DNA of 64,000 nt from Sphingomonas sp. KRR8. GTDB lineage: Bacteria > Pseudomonadota > Alphaproteobacteria > Sphingomonadales > Sphingomonadaceae. Below, one piece after another: positions 38,639-47,403 of this stretch. Numbering within the stretch: position 1 is the stretch's first letter; each line of letters opens with the position of its first letter. The notes beneath the pieces are model-generated. The model saw only the letters and a list, made by a program, of their open reading frames with translations. It searched no databases and was not told where the DNA came from. Made by a program: the position numbers and the translations under genes. The DNA is taken from assembly GCF_023559245.1 (NCBI RefSeq), contig NZ_CP097462.1:2786001-2850000 (forward strand), written 5' to 3'.

Positions 38639-40042
38639 CTAGCCGCGCGGAAGCGTCAGCCTTACCAGCAATCCGCCCAGGTCTTCGCTCTCTTCGAGCG
38701 CGACCGATCCGCCATAGATCTCCGCCACGTCCCGAACGATCGCAAGGCCAAGCCCCGTGCCAGGCTTGCCGGTGGTGTCCAGCCGCACGCCGCGGGTGAA
38801 CAGCTCGCTGCGCTGCTCTGCCGGGATGCCGGGCCCGTCGTCCTCGACCAGCACGTCCACCTTGTCAGCACCGGCCTCGACGGTGACGAACACTCGTCCG
38901 TTGCCATATTTGGCGGCATTCTCGACCAGATTCCCGAGCATCTCGTCGAGGTCCTGCCGCTCCACCCGAACCTCGGCCTCGCGGTCTCCGGCGATGTCCA
39001 CGGTGACCTTCTCGTACATCCGGTCGACCGCCCGCTGCACCGCGTCCAGGCTGTCCCACACGCGGGAGCGGGCCTGGGTCGAGGCGCGGCGGCCGATCGC
39101 CCTCGCCCGGGCCAGATGGTGGTCCACCTGCCGCCGCATGGTGGTCGCCTCGCGGCAGACCAAGTCCGACAGGTCCGGATCACGGGCGGTGGCGGCATTG
39201 GTGATGACGGTCAGCGGAGTTTTCAGCGCATGGGCAAGGTTGCCGGCATGGGTGCGGGCCTCCTCGGCCTGTGCCTCGCCATGCGCCAGCAGTTGGTTGA
39301 TCTCGTCGGTCAGCGGCTGAAGCTCGACCGGGAAATTGTCGGTCACCCGCGACTTGGTGCCGGAGCGGATCGCCGCCACCTCGCGCCGGACCCGCCGCAA
39401 TGGCCACAGGCCATAGACGGTCTGCAAGGCGGCAAGCACCACCAGACCCAAGCCCAGGAGAACGAAGCTCCAGATCAGAGTGCGCCGCAGGTCCCTGAGT
39501 TGTAGGTCGAGGTCCTCGCGGCTCTGCGCCACCTGGAAGCGCCAGCGGACCTTGGAGCCCGGGAGAATGACGTCGCGTTCTACCACCCGCAGCGGCTCGT
39601 CCGCGAATTCGTTCGAATCGTAGAAATGCGACTGCAGGTGGAAATAGCGGTCGGTGATCCGAAGTCGCCGGTCCCACAGGGAGCGCGATGCGAAGCAGTA
39701 GGGGTTCTCGGACTTGAGACGGCAGTGGTCGAACGGCACGTCCGTGATCTGGAAGTACAGGCCCGAATAGGTCTCGATGAAGCGCTGGTCGGCGGGAAGG
39801 CGGGTGAAGCGCACTTCGCCCAGCGGACCCACCTCGGACGAGGCGATCATCCCTTTCAGCACATAGTCGAGCTGCGTGTCGAAGCTGCGGACCAGGCTGC
39901 CGGTCAGCACCCGATCTAGCGCGAACCCGCCGGCAAACAGCAGGATCGAGATCCAGATCGTCGCAATGACGATCATCCGGCGGGTCAGCGACCCGGAGTA
40001 GCGCTCCGTGCCGTTTGCGGCGGCCGGAGCCTCGACGCTCAC
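38639..40042 (-). CDS. Sensor histidine kinase, PhoQ-like
   Basis: 467-aa membrane kinase. Transmembrane segments lie at about residues 22-44 and 190-212 and enclose a periplasmic sensor domain of about 145 residues. The phospho-accepting His271 is in LAHALKTPLTVI, the form seen in PhoQ-type kinases, and the HATPase domain shows NLVENAAKYGNG, DDGPGIP and GLGLAIV. It starts at GTG overlapping the response regulator stop (GTGA), so kinase and regulator are translated together. The signal is unknown; the PepSY protein encoded upstream may modulate it. Confidence 0.93.
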   Translation of the reverse strand: MSVEAPAAANGTERYSGSLTRRMIVIATIWISILLFAGGFALDRVLTGSLVRSFDTQLDYVLKGMIASSEVGPLGEVRFTRLPADQRFIETYSGLYFQITDVPFDHCRLKSENPYCFASRSLWDRRLRITDRYFHLQSHFYDSNEFADEPLRVVERDVILPGSKVRWRFQVAQSREDLDLQLRDLRRTLIWSFVLLGLGLVVLAALQTVYGLWPLRRVRREVAAIRSGTKSRVTDNFPVELQPLTDEINQLLAHGEAQAEEARTHAGNLAHALKTPLTVITNAATARDPDLSDLVCREATTMRRQVDHHLARARAIGRRASTQARSRVWDSLDAVQRAVDRMYEKVTVDIAGDREAEVRVERQDLDEMLGNLVENAAKYGNGRVFVTVEAGADKVDVLVEDDGPGIPAEQRSELFTRGVRLDTTGKPGTGLGLAIVRDVAEIYGGSVALEESEDLGGLLVRLTLPRG

Positions 40043-40704
40043 GCCGCCGGCTCCTCCAGGCTGTAGCCGAGGCCGCGGATGGTGGTGATGACATCAGGGC
40101 CCAGCTTCTTCCGGATGCGGGTCACGAACACTTCGATGGTGTTCGAGTCGCGGTCGAAATCCTGGTCGTAGATATGCTCGATGAGCTCGGTCCGGCTGAC
40201 CACCTTGCCCTTGTGATGGAGCAGGTAGGACAGGAGCTTATATTCCTGCGCCGTGAGCTTCACCGGCTCGCCGGCCTTGGTCACCTTGCCCGACCGGGTG
40301 TCGAGGCGGATGTCGCCGGCGATAAGCTCGCTCGATGCATTGCCGCTCGAGCGGCGGATGAGGGCGCGCAGACGGGCGATCAGTTCCTCGGTCTGGAACG
40401 GCTTGGCGAGATAGTCGTCGGCGCCAGCATCCAGACCCGCCACCTTGTCCGACCAGCTGTCGCGCGCGGTCAGCACCAGGACGGGCATCTTCTTGCCTTC
40501 CTTGCGCCAGCGGTCGAGCACGGTCAGCCCGTCCACCTCGGGCAAGCCGAGGTCGAGCACCACCGCGTCATAATTTTCGGTCTGGCCCAGATAATGGCCG
40601 TCCTCGCCGTCGGTGGCGAGATCAACGGCATAGCCCGCGCCCTCCAGCGTGGATCGGAGCTGCCGCCCCAGGTTCGGTTCGTCCTCGACGATCAGCACGC
40701 GCAT
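40039..40704 (-). CDS. OmpR/PhoP-family response regulator
   Basis: 221 aa. The receiver domain has phospho-acceptor Asp51 in VLDLGLPEVDG, the acidic pair in VEDEP and Lys101-type KPF. The C-terminal winged helix (about residues 125-218) contains LTAQEYKLLSYLLHHKGKV and the DNA-recognition region TIEVFVTRIRKKLG. It lies between the PepSY gene (138 bases upstream) and the kinase gene (4-base overlap downstream). This PepSY-regulator-kinase order is common for PhoPQ-like systems that answer to envelope or cation conditions. Confidence 0.95.
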   Translation of the reverse strand: MRVLIVEDEPNLGRQLRSTLEGAGYAVDLATDGEDGHYLGQTENYDAVVLDLGLPEVDGLTVLDRWRKEGKKMPVLVLTARDSWSDKVAGLDAGADDYLAKPFQTEELIARLRALIRRSSGNASSELIAGDIRLDTRSGKVTKAGEPVKLTAQEYKLLSYLLHHKGKVVSRTELIEHIYDQDFDRDSNTIEVFVTRIRKKLGPDVITTIRGLGYSLEEPAA

Positions 40705-40842
40705 GGTCTTCGTCCTATCAAACGTCTGCTTGACCGCGTCTAACCCGCGCCAAGCTGAACGGTTGCTTAGACGGAATGAACGGGAAGGGGGAGGGACTCA
40801 CGCTTCGTCGGCACGAACAGCAGGTCCGAAGCGGGTGAAAGC

Positions 40843-41139
40843 CTAGCGCGACCGCCCGATGATTCGACCGCTCTGCGCGTCGACATCGACCCAGATCACC
40901 CGGCCGCCCCGCATGAATTTCAGCCGGTAGGTGTCACCGTTGAATTCAGGCCCGAGATAATCGGCGCCGCCCATGAAGGGGATCACCCGCCGCTCGATCG
41001 AGGGAAGGGGCATGGAGCGACCCTCGCGAAAGGCTTCGAATACGCGGTCCTGATCGCGGCCGCGCGGCGGGTCGGCCAGCACCGGGCTGGCGGCAAGGCT
41101 CGCGGCAAGCGCGGCAAGGATGAAACGGGTCAGGCTCAT
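40843..41139 (-). CDS. Small periplasmic PepSY-type protein
   Basis: 98 aa from ATG 41139; the longer open frame to 41949 is a shadow of the ABC-F gene. A signal peptide TRFILAALAASLAASPVLA is followed by a single PepSY-like module with the pattern GPEFNGDTYRLKFMRGGRVIWVDVDAQSGRII (shown here as key positions: Gly, Tyr-Arg-Leu, Val-Asp-Val-Asp). PepSY domains are thought to inhibit or sense in the periplasm. It precedes the two-component genes on the same strand and may share their transcript. Confidence 0.85.
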   Translation of the reverse strand: MSLTRFILAALAASLAASPVLADPPRGRDQDRVFEAFREGRSMPLPSIERRVIPFMGGADYLGPEFNGDTYRLKFMRGGRVIWVDVDAQSGRIIGRSR

Positions 41140-41256
41140 GGCGAATCTCGTGAGGCCGTTCCTACCAGAAGCCATTGAATAGGTTGTGAACAGCGCTGTC
41201 AGCAAAGTCCATGGGCATGGGTGACGCGGGCGCGCACGCTGGCTAAAGGCGCCCAC

Positions 41257-43059
41257 ATGGCCGCGCCTCCTATCCTTTCTTTTGAGAACCTCGGGCTGGT
41301 CCAGGGCGACGGCTGGCTGTTTCGCGAGCTCGACATCTATGTCGGTCCGCGCGACCGGCTGGCGCTGATCGGGCGCAACGGTGCCGGCAAGACCACGCTG
41401 CTGAAGTGCCTGGCGGGCACCATCGACACGGACGAGGGCCGCCGCACCATCGTTCCGGGCACCAGGGTCGTGCTGCTGGAGCAGGACCCGGTGATGGTCG
41501 GTCATGCAACGCTGGAAGACTGGGTGCTGGCCGGAACCGATGCCCCGCCCGCGCACGAAGCCGCCGCCATCGCCGACCAGCTCGGCATCGACCTCAGCCG
41601 CTCGACAGCGACCGCCAGCGGGGGTGAACGCCGCCGCGCCGCCATCGTGCGCGCGCTGGCGCAGGAGCCCGACGTGCTCCTGCTCGACGAGCCCACCAAC
41701 CATCTCGACCTCGCGGCCATCGACTGGCTGGAGGATTGGCTGGGCCGCTTCACCGGCGCGTTCGTCGTCATCAGCCACGACCGCACCTTTCTGACGCGCC
41801 TCACCAAGAGCTGTCTGTGGCTGGATCGCGGCCAGATCCGTCGTGCGGAGATCGGGTTCGGCGGCTTCGATGCCTGGACCGAGAAGGTCTATGCCGAGGA
41901 AGAGCGCGCCGCCGAGAAGCTCGACGCCAAGCTGGCGATCGAGCTCCACTGGCTTCAGCGCGGGGTCACCGCGCGCCGCCGGCGCAACCAGGGCCGGCTG
42001 GCCAAGCTGGGCGAAATGCGGGCGCAGCGCGCGGCCATCCTGGGGCCGAGCGGCGCCGCCAAGCTGGGGCTGGCGCGGGACGATACCAAGACCAAGTCGG
42101 TGATCGAGGCCGACAAGGTGTGGAAGTCATTCGAGAATGATCAGGGCGAGCGTCGGACGATCATCCGTGATTTCTCCCTGCGCATCCAGCGCGGCGACCG
42201 GATTGGCGTGGTCGGTGCCAACGGCACGGGCAAGACGACGTTGCTGAAGCTGCTCACCGGCGAACTGGCGCCCGACGAGGGCAAGGTCACGCTGGCGAGG
42301 ACCCTGTCCGGCATCGTCATCGACCAGCAGCGAAAGCTCATGTCACCCGAAAAGCGCGTCCGCGACGTGCTGGCCGAGGGCGGCGACTGGATCGACGTGC
42401 GCGGGACCAAGAAGCACATCAAGGGCTATCTCAAGGAATATCTCTTCAATCCGGAGATGATTGATGCGCCGGTCGGAAGCCTTTCGGGCGGTGAGCGGTC
42501 GCGCCTGCTGCTGGCGCGTGAATTCGCTCGCGCGTCCAACCTGCTAGTGCTCGACGAGCCGACCAACGACCTGGACCTCGAAACGCTGGATCTCCTTCAG
42601 GAAGTCATCGCCGACTATGACGGAACGGTCCTGATCGTCAGCCACGACCGCGATTTCCTCGACCGGACGGTGACCATCACGCTGGGTCTCGACGGCTCCG
42701 GCAAGGTGGACATCGTCGCCGGCGGCTATGACGATTGGGCCAAAAGGCGCGAAGAAGCGGCGCGGCCCCAGCCCAAGCCGAAATCATCCGTACCGACACC
42801 TGCGGCGGTGCCCGCCACGCCGCCTAGGAAGCTGTCCTACAAGGACCAGCGCGACTTCGACCGGCTGCCTGGAGAGATCGAGCAGATCGAGGCCAAGATC
42901 GCCACCGCCGAAGCGGTTCTTGCGGATCCCGACCTCTACACCCGCGATCCCAAGCGCTTCCAAGCACTCATGGACCAGATCGCCAGCCTGCGGGCCGACA
43001 AGGAAGCAGCCGAACTGCGCTGGCTTGAAGTGGCGGAGTTGGCCGACAGCCTGGCCTGA
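41257..43059 (+). CDS. ABC-F family ATPase (Uup-like)
   Basis: 600 aa from ATG 41257 (AAAGGCG upstream); a GTG at 41221 would add 12 residues. Two ABC domains without membrane parts: Walker A GRNGAGKTTLL and GANGTGKTTLL, signatures ASGGERRR and LSGGERSRLLL, and the ABC-F linker between (about residues 230-290, YAEEERAAEKLDAKLAIE). A C-terminal coiled-coil extension after about residue 530 (LPGEIEQIEAKIATAEAVL) is the Uup-type DNA/ribosome-binding tail. The role is probably ribosome or replication associated. It is followed 46 bases later by the DEAD-box gene. Confidence 0.93.
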   Translation: MAAPPILSFENLGLVQGDGWLFRELDIYVGPRDRLALIGRNGAGKTTLLKCLAGTIDTDEGRRTIVPGTRVVLLEQDPVMVGHATLEDWVLAGTDAPPAHEAAAIADQLGIDLSRSTATASGGERRRAAIVRALAQEPDVLLLDEPTNHLDLAAIDWLEDWLGRFTGAFVVISHDRTFLTRLTKSCLWLDRGQIRRAEIGFGGFDAWTEKVYAEEERAAEKLDAKLAIELHWLQRGVTARRRRNQGRLAKLGEMRAQRAAILGPSGAAKLGLARDDTKTKSVIEADKVWKSFENDQGERRTIIRDFSLRIQRGDRIGVVGANGTGKTTLLKLLTGELAPDEGKVTLARTLSGIVIDQQRKLMSPEKRVRDVLAEGGDWIDVRGTKKHIKGYLKEYLFNPEMIDAPVGSLSGGERSRLLLAREFARASNLLVLDEPTNDLDLETLDLLQEVIADYDGTVLIVSHDRDFLDRTVTITLGLDGSGKVDIVAGGYDDWAKRREEAARPQPKPKSSVPTPAAVPATPPRKLSYKDQRDFDRLPGEIEQIEAKIATAEAVLADPDLYTRDPKRFQALMDQIASLRADKEAAELRWLEVAELADSLA

Positions 43060-43105
43060 CACCGCCCTGTCATTCGGGCGCGATCTGCGCTAAGGACCTT
43101 CGCAC

Positions 43106-44788
43106 ATGCAACATGATCATATTCATCCCGTGCTCGCCGCGGCTCTTGCCGCGCGCGGGTATGACACGCTCACCGCCGTCCAGACCGCCGTCGTCGAGCC
43201 AGAGGCCGCCGGCCGCGACCTGATCGTCTCCGCCAAGACCGGGTCGGGCAAGACCGTCGCCTTCGGCCTTGCGATCGCCGCCCAGCTGATCGAAGCCGAT
43301 CGTGCGCCCTGGACGCGTGAGCCTCTTGCGCTGGTCATCGCCCCGACCCGCGAACTCGCGCTGCAGGTCAGCAAGGAGCTTGATTGGCTCTACGCCGAGA
43401 CTGGCGCGCGCGTGGTCACCTGCGTCGGCGGCATGGACCCGATGCGCGAACGCCGCGCCCTTCAGGGCGGCGCTCACATCGTCGTTGGCACTCCCGGACG
43501 CCTGCGCGACCATCTTGAACGCGGCGCACTCGACCTCTCGGCCATGCGCGCGGTCGTCCTCGACGAGGCGGACGAGATGCTCGACATGGGCTTCCGCGAG
43601 GAGCTCGAAGAGATCCTCGACGCCACGCCGGCCGAGCGGCGCACTCTGCTGTTCTCCGCCACCATGCCGCGCCCGATCGTCGCGCTCGCCAAGCGCTACC
43701 AGAAGGATGCGTTGCGGATCGAGACGATGAGCGAGCGAGAGGCGCACGCCGACATCGCTTATCAGGCGGTGACCACTTCGCCGACCGACATCGAGCATGT
43801 CGTCGTCAACCTCCTCCGCCTCCACGAGGCCGAGACCGCCATCCTCTTCTGCGCCACCCGCGAGGCGGTCCGCCGCCTCCACGCCAGCCTGACGGAGCGC
43901 GGATTCCAGGCGGTGGCCCTCAGCGGTGAGCATAGCCAGAACGAGCGCAACAATGCGCTTCAGTCCCTCCGCGACCAGCGCGCCCGGGTGCTCGTCGCGA
44001 CCGACGTCGCCGCGCGCGGCATCGACCTTCCCACCGTCACACTCGTCATCCATGTCGAGTTGCCGCGCGACGCCGAGGCGCTGCAGCACCGTTCCGGGCG
44101 CACCGGTCGAGCCGGGCGCAAGGGCGTGGCCGTGCTGATCGTGCCGTTCCGCCGCCGCCGCCAGGTCGAGTCCATGCTGCGCGGTGCAAGCATCCAGGCC
44201 GAGTGGATCAGCCCACCGACCGCCGAGGACATCCGGACCAAGGACCGCGAGCGGCTGCTGGAGCGCCTCCGCGCCCCGACCGAGCCGGACGAGGAAGATC
44301 AAGCGCTCGCCACGACGCTGATGGCCGAGCTATCGCCCGAGGCGATTGCGACCGCGCTGGTTCGCACCCTGCGCACGGAGATGCCGGCGCCCGAAGACAT
44401 CCTTTCGGCCGATCCGGCGACCCGCGGTGAATCGCCGAACCGCGCCGGTTTCGAGGGCTCGACCTGGTTCAAGATCAACGCCGGCCGCCGCCACAATGCC
44501 GACCCGCGCTGGCTGCTGCCGCTGATCTGCCGCTACGGCCATGTCGGTCGGCAGGACATCGGCGCCATCCGGGTCGCGCAGAGCGAAAGCTTCTTCGAGA
44601 TCGCCGCGCGCAGCGTTCCGAACTTCGTCAATGCGCTGAAGCGCACGCCGGTGGCGCCCGAGGACGAAGGCATGCTGATCGAGGTGGCGCCCCCGCGCGA
44701 TGTCGAGGCGGCGGCGCGGCCGGTCGGGCCGCCACGCCACAAGGGACGCCCGGTGCGCACTCCGCGTCCGGTGCGGGCCGGCCGCTGA
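43106..44788 (+). CDS. DEAD-box RNA helicase with DbpA-type RNA-binding domain
   Basis: 560 aa. The Q-motif-like start is followed by Walker A SAKTGSGKT (residues 42-50), PTRELALQV, GTPGRLRDHL, the DEAD box VLDEADEMLDMGF, SATMPR and the C-terminal motif VI HRSGRTGRAGRKG. After about residue 400 there is a DbpA RRM-like domain (WFKINAGRRHNADPRWLLPLI...QDIGAI), then an Arg/Pro-rich basic tail. DbpA-type helicases help assemble the large ribosomal subunit or act as CsdA-like RNA remodelers. Fits a housekeeping role in RNA metabolism. Confidence 0.94.
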   Translation: MQHDHIHPVLAAALAARGYDTLTAVQTAVVEPEAAGRDLIVSAKTGSGKTVAFGLAIAAQLIEADRAPWTREPLALVIAPTRELALQVSKELDWLYAETGARVVTCVGGMDPMRERRALQGGAHIVVGTPGRLRDHLERGALDLSAMRAVVLDEADEMLDMGFREELEEILDATPAERRTLLFSATMPRPIVALAKRYQKDALRIETMSEREAHADIAYQAVTTSPTDIEHVVVNLLRLHEAETAILFCATREAVRRLHASLTERGFQAVALSGEHSQNERNNALQSLRDQRARVLVATDVAARGIDLPTVTLVIHVELPRDAEALQHRSGRTGRAGRKGVAVLIVPFRRRRQVESMLRGASIQAEWISPPTAEDIRTKDRERLLERLRAPTEPDEEDQALATTLMAELSPEAIATALVRTLRTEMPAPEDILSADPATRGESPNRAGFEGSTWFKINAGRRHNADPRWLLPLICRYGHVGRQDIGAIRVAQSESFFEIAARSVPNFVNALKRTPVAPEDEGMLIEVAPPRDVEAAARPVGPPRHKGRPVRTPRPVRAGR

Positions 44789-44842
44789 GTCTGTCCCGCA
44801 GTTCACTTCGCGAAGGTTGCGTTTCGGCATAACAGGTGCCGC

Positions 44843-45625
44843 ATGAAGACGGCGCTGCTCATCCTCCTGCTCGCTTTCGCCACGCCTGCGTGGGCGGGGG
44901 ATAACGATTTCTGTGCCGACCGGCCGGGCATCGCTACCGGCACATGCGTGGTGCCGGGCGGGCATGTGCAGGTCGAATTTTCGCTCGGCGAATATAGTCG
45001 GACGCATAACAGCGACGGGACCGAGCGCGACTGGTCGTGGTTGCCGGCGGAGCTCAGGATCGGGCTCGACCAGGCGACCGAGGTCAACTTCGCCTTTGCG
45101 CCGTTGCTGCGGTCGAAACTGACCAGCGACGGCGTCACCGAGCGCACCCACGGCGCGGGCGATCTTACCGTTGGGATCAAGCGCCGGCTGACCCCCGCCG
45201 ACGCCAAGGTGGTGGTGACGGCGCTGCCGTTCCTGACCCTGCCCGTGGGGTCGCGCGACTTCACGCAGGGGCGGGTGTCCGAGGGCATGCTGGTGTCGCT
45301 GACCGGCAACGTCAGCGACAAATGGTCGTGGACGCTGACGCCCGAGGCCGAGCGCAATCCCGACAGCGACGGCCCCGGCTATCACTGGCGCGGGGCGCTG
45401 GCGGGCGAGATCGCTTATGCGGTCTCAGACAAATTGAACATCGAGCTCGACGCGCTGGTCGCACGCGAACGAGAAGGTGACGATCACAAGCGCGAGGCAC
45501 AATTGGGGCTGGCCGCCGGTTATCAGGCGGGCAAGAACCTCCAGCTCGACGTCGAGGTCGATACCGGCTTCGCCCGCTCGTCGCCCGACCTTCAGCTGAT
45601 CACCGGGGTCGCCGTCCGCTTCTAG
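44843..45625 (+). CDS. Outer-membrane beta-barrel 'transporter' family protein
   Basis: 260 aa with a clear signal peptide (KTALLILLLAFATPAWA). The mature part alternates beta strands with a typical C-terminal barrel end ITGVAVRF. The pattern FCADRPGIATGTCVVPGGHVQVE and TERTHGAGDLTVGIKRRL match the family often annotated as 'transporter' (phenol MetA degradation-like barrel, PF13557). The solute is unknown. Its stop overlaps the convergent DUF885 gene by 4 bases. Confidence 0.82.
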   Translation: MKTALLILLLAFATPAWAGDNDFCADRPGIATGTCVVPGGHVQVEFSLGEYSRTHNSDGTERDWSWLPAELRIGLDQATEVNFAFAPLLRSKLTSDGVTERTHGAGDLTVGIKRRLTPADAKVVVTALPFLTLPVGSRDFTQGRVSEGMLVSLTGNVSDKWSWTLTPEAERNPDSDGPGYHWRGALAGEIAYAVSDKLNIELDALVAREREGDDHKREAQLGLAAGYQAGKNLQLDVEVDTGFARSSPDLQLITGVAVRF

Positions 45626-47403
45626 CGGATCGGCTCGCCGAAGGTCAGCTGCCTGATGAACCGGACCGGCGGTGATCCGTGGCTGAGCGCGGCATCATGG
45701 AACCGCTTGAGGTTGAAGCCCGGCCGCTGCTCGGCGGCGGCGCGGAAGTCCTTCCACTCCGAATAGCCGACCCAATAGGTCGGTAGCTGGGCACTGCTCA
45801 GCTGCATTCGGACCCACTTGCCGGCGGCCTCCCGCTCCTCCTGGAAGGCGGTCCTGGTCATCAGCGTCATCGCCGCCTCACGGGTCATGTTCCCGGTGTG
45901 GAAGTCCTGGTCCAGGATGGCGTTGACCGGCGGCCGCATGGCGAATTTGTAGTGCGCCAGCAGGTAGCGCGGATCGCGGTTCAGGAAGCCCGCGTCCGCC
46001 ATGACGTCCTGGCTGTAGCAGGCCCAACCCTCCACCATGGAGCCGGACTGCAGCAGCGCCCGCAGCCGCGACTTGTACTGGTTGGCGTGCGCCAGCTGCA
46101 GCAGGTGCCCCGGCACGCCCTCGTGCAGCGTCAGCTCGTGCAGCGTCCACTTGTTATATTCCCGCAGGAACGACGCGGCCTGCGCCGGAGTCCACTCGGG
46201 CGGGATCGGCGTCACCGCATAGTAGCCGCGCTGGTCCTTCTCGAACGCGCCCGGCATGTCGGCATAAGCGGCCGCCACTCCGCGCGCATATTCGGGCATT
46301 TCGATCACGTTGAAGCTCTGCGTCGGGAAGCTGATCAGGTCCTTCGCCTTGGCGAAGGCGATCGCTTCCTGCAGCGTGCCCTTGGTGAAGGGGATCACCT
46401 GGTCCTTGGCCGGCACGTCGGCAGTGACGATCGCAAGCCCTGCCTGGATCACCGCCTGCTGCTGGTCAGGGGTCGGATTGGGCGGCGCCGGCGGCGCCCC
46501 CGCATGCCCACGCAGCATTCCCGCCGCCACAGTGTACATCTCGGCCCGAAGCCGCGCGATTTCGGCCTCGGCCCGGGCGCGGATCTCTTGCCGGCTCAGC
46601 GTCGAATTGAGGGCCAGGCGGAGCTTCTCGTCGTACAGAGCCGCGCCGATCCGCTCATTGCCCTTGGCCTGCGGGATGAGTGTCTTGTCGAACCAGCCTT
46701 GCTGCGCGGCGATCGCCGCCTTTGCCGCCGCGCCTGCCCGCACCAATCGCGCCCGTTCCGGACCGGGGAGGGCAGCCTGCTGTTTGATGATGTCGTCGAC
46801 GAGACTTGCCAGCCCGGCATTCTGCTTGGCCGCGGTTTCGACATGGATGCGCGGCACGCGCGCGGGCACCAGCGCCTGTCGCATTTGCGCCAGGAAGCGG
46901 GGTAGCGCCTCCAGCCGCTGCGTCGCGGACCGGAGCCGCACGGGGAGCGGCGCGAACTGGCGGGAGGACAGGCCGAACAGTGCCGTCCCTGCTGGACCGG
47001 TGTAGGTCAGGGGGTCCCACGCCCAGTCCTGCAGCCGCCCGTCGCTGAACAGCGCATAGTCGAGCTGGTCGCGCAGCAGGATGGCATCGACCTGATGCTC
47101 ACGGCTGAGCTTGGCGGGATCGAACCGCGCCAGCTCGGCCTTTGCCGCTTGCGCGAATCTGCGTTGGGCCTCGCGGCCGGCCTCCGACACGTCGGTCATC
47201 TGCCCGTCGAAGCGGTGGTCCCCCAGTGTCGTCGCATAGATGGGGTTCAGACGTAGAAACTGGTCGACCACCCGGTTGCTGAACGATGTGAATCGCGCGT
47301 CTTCGCTGACCGCGACGGAGCGGGCAGGGGCGACCGCACCGGTCAGCCCGATGCTCGCGGCGCCGAGCGCCAGCGCCGCCGCGAACTTCCGCATCGCGCT
47401 CAC
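45622..47403 (-). CDS. DUF885 metallopeptidase-like protein (downstream copy)
   Basis: 593 aa. The start is GTG 47403 overlapping the stop of the upstream paralogue (GTGA), with ATG 47394 as alternative. An N-terminal Sec-type signal peptide (FAAALALGAASIGLTGAVAPA) indicates export. The DUF885 signature HEGVPGHLLQ near residue 430 resembles a zinc-binding gluzincin site, and predicted activity is peptidase or carboxypeptidase-like. It is the second of two tandem DUF885 genes. Substrate and activity are not established for most members. Confidence 0.88.
   Translation of the reverse strand: MSAMRKFAAALALGAASIGLTGAVAPARSVAVSEDARFTSFSNRVVDQFLRLNPIYATTLGDHRFDGQMTDVSEAGREAQRRFAQAAKAELARFDPAKLSREHQVDAILLRDQLDYALFSDGRLQDWAWDPLTYTGPAGTALFGLSSRQFAPLPVRLRSATQRLEALPRFLAQMRQALVPARVPRIHVETAAKQNAGLASLVDDIIKQQAALPGPERARLVRAGAAAKAAIAAQQGWFDKTLIPQAKGNERIGAALYDEKLRLALNSTLSRQEIRARAEAEIARLRAEMYTVAAGMLRGHAGAPPAPPNPTPDQQQAVIQAGLAIVTADVPAKDQVIPFTKGTLQEAIAFAKAKDLISFPTQSFNVIEMPEYARGVAAAYADMPGAFEKDQRGYYAVTPIPPEWTPAQAASFLREYNKWTLHELTLHEGVPGHLLQLAHANQYKSRLRALLQSGSMVEGWACYSQDVMADAGFLNRDPRYLLAHYKFAMRPPVNAILDQDFHTGNMTREAAMTLMTRTAFQEEREAAGKWVRMQLSSAQLPTYWVGYSEWKDFRAAAEQRPGFNLKRFHDAALSHGSPPVRFIRQLTFGEPIR

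Noticed and set aside
36376..38799. 807-codon plus-strand open frame opposite the M13 peptidase gene
   Set aside because: Shadow frame; no signal peptide or domain, and the minus strand carries a full M13 peptidase with the HEMGH motif.
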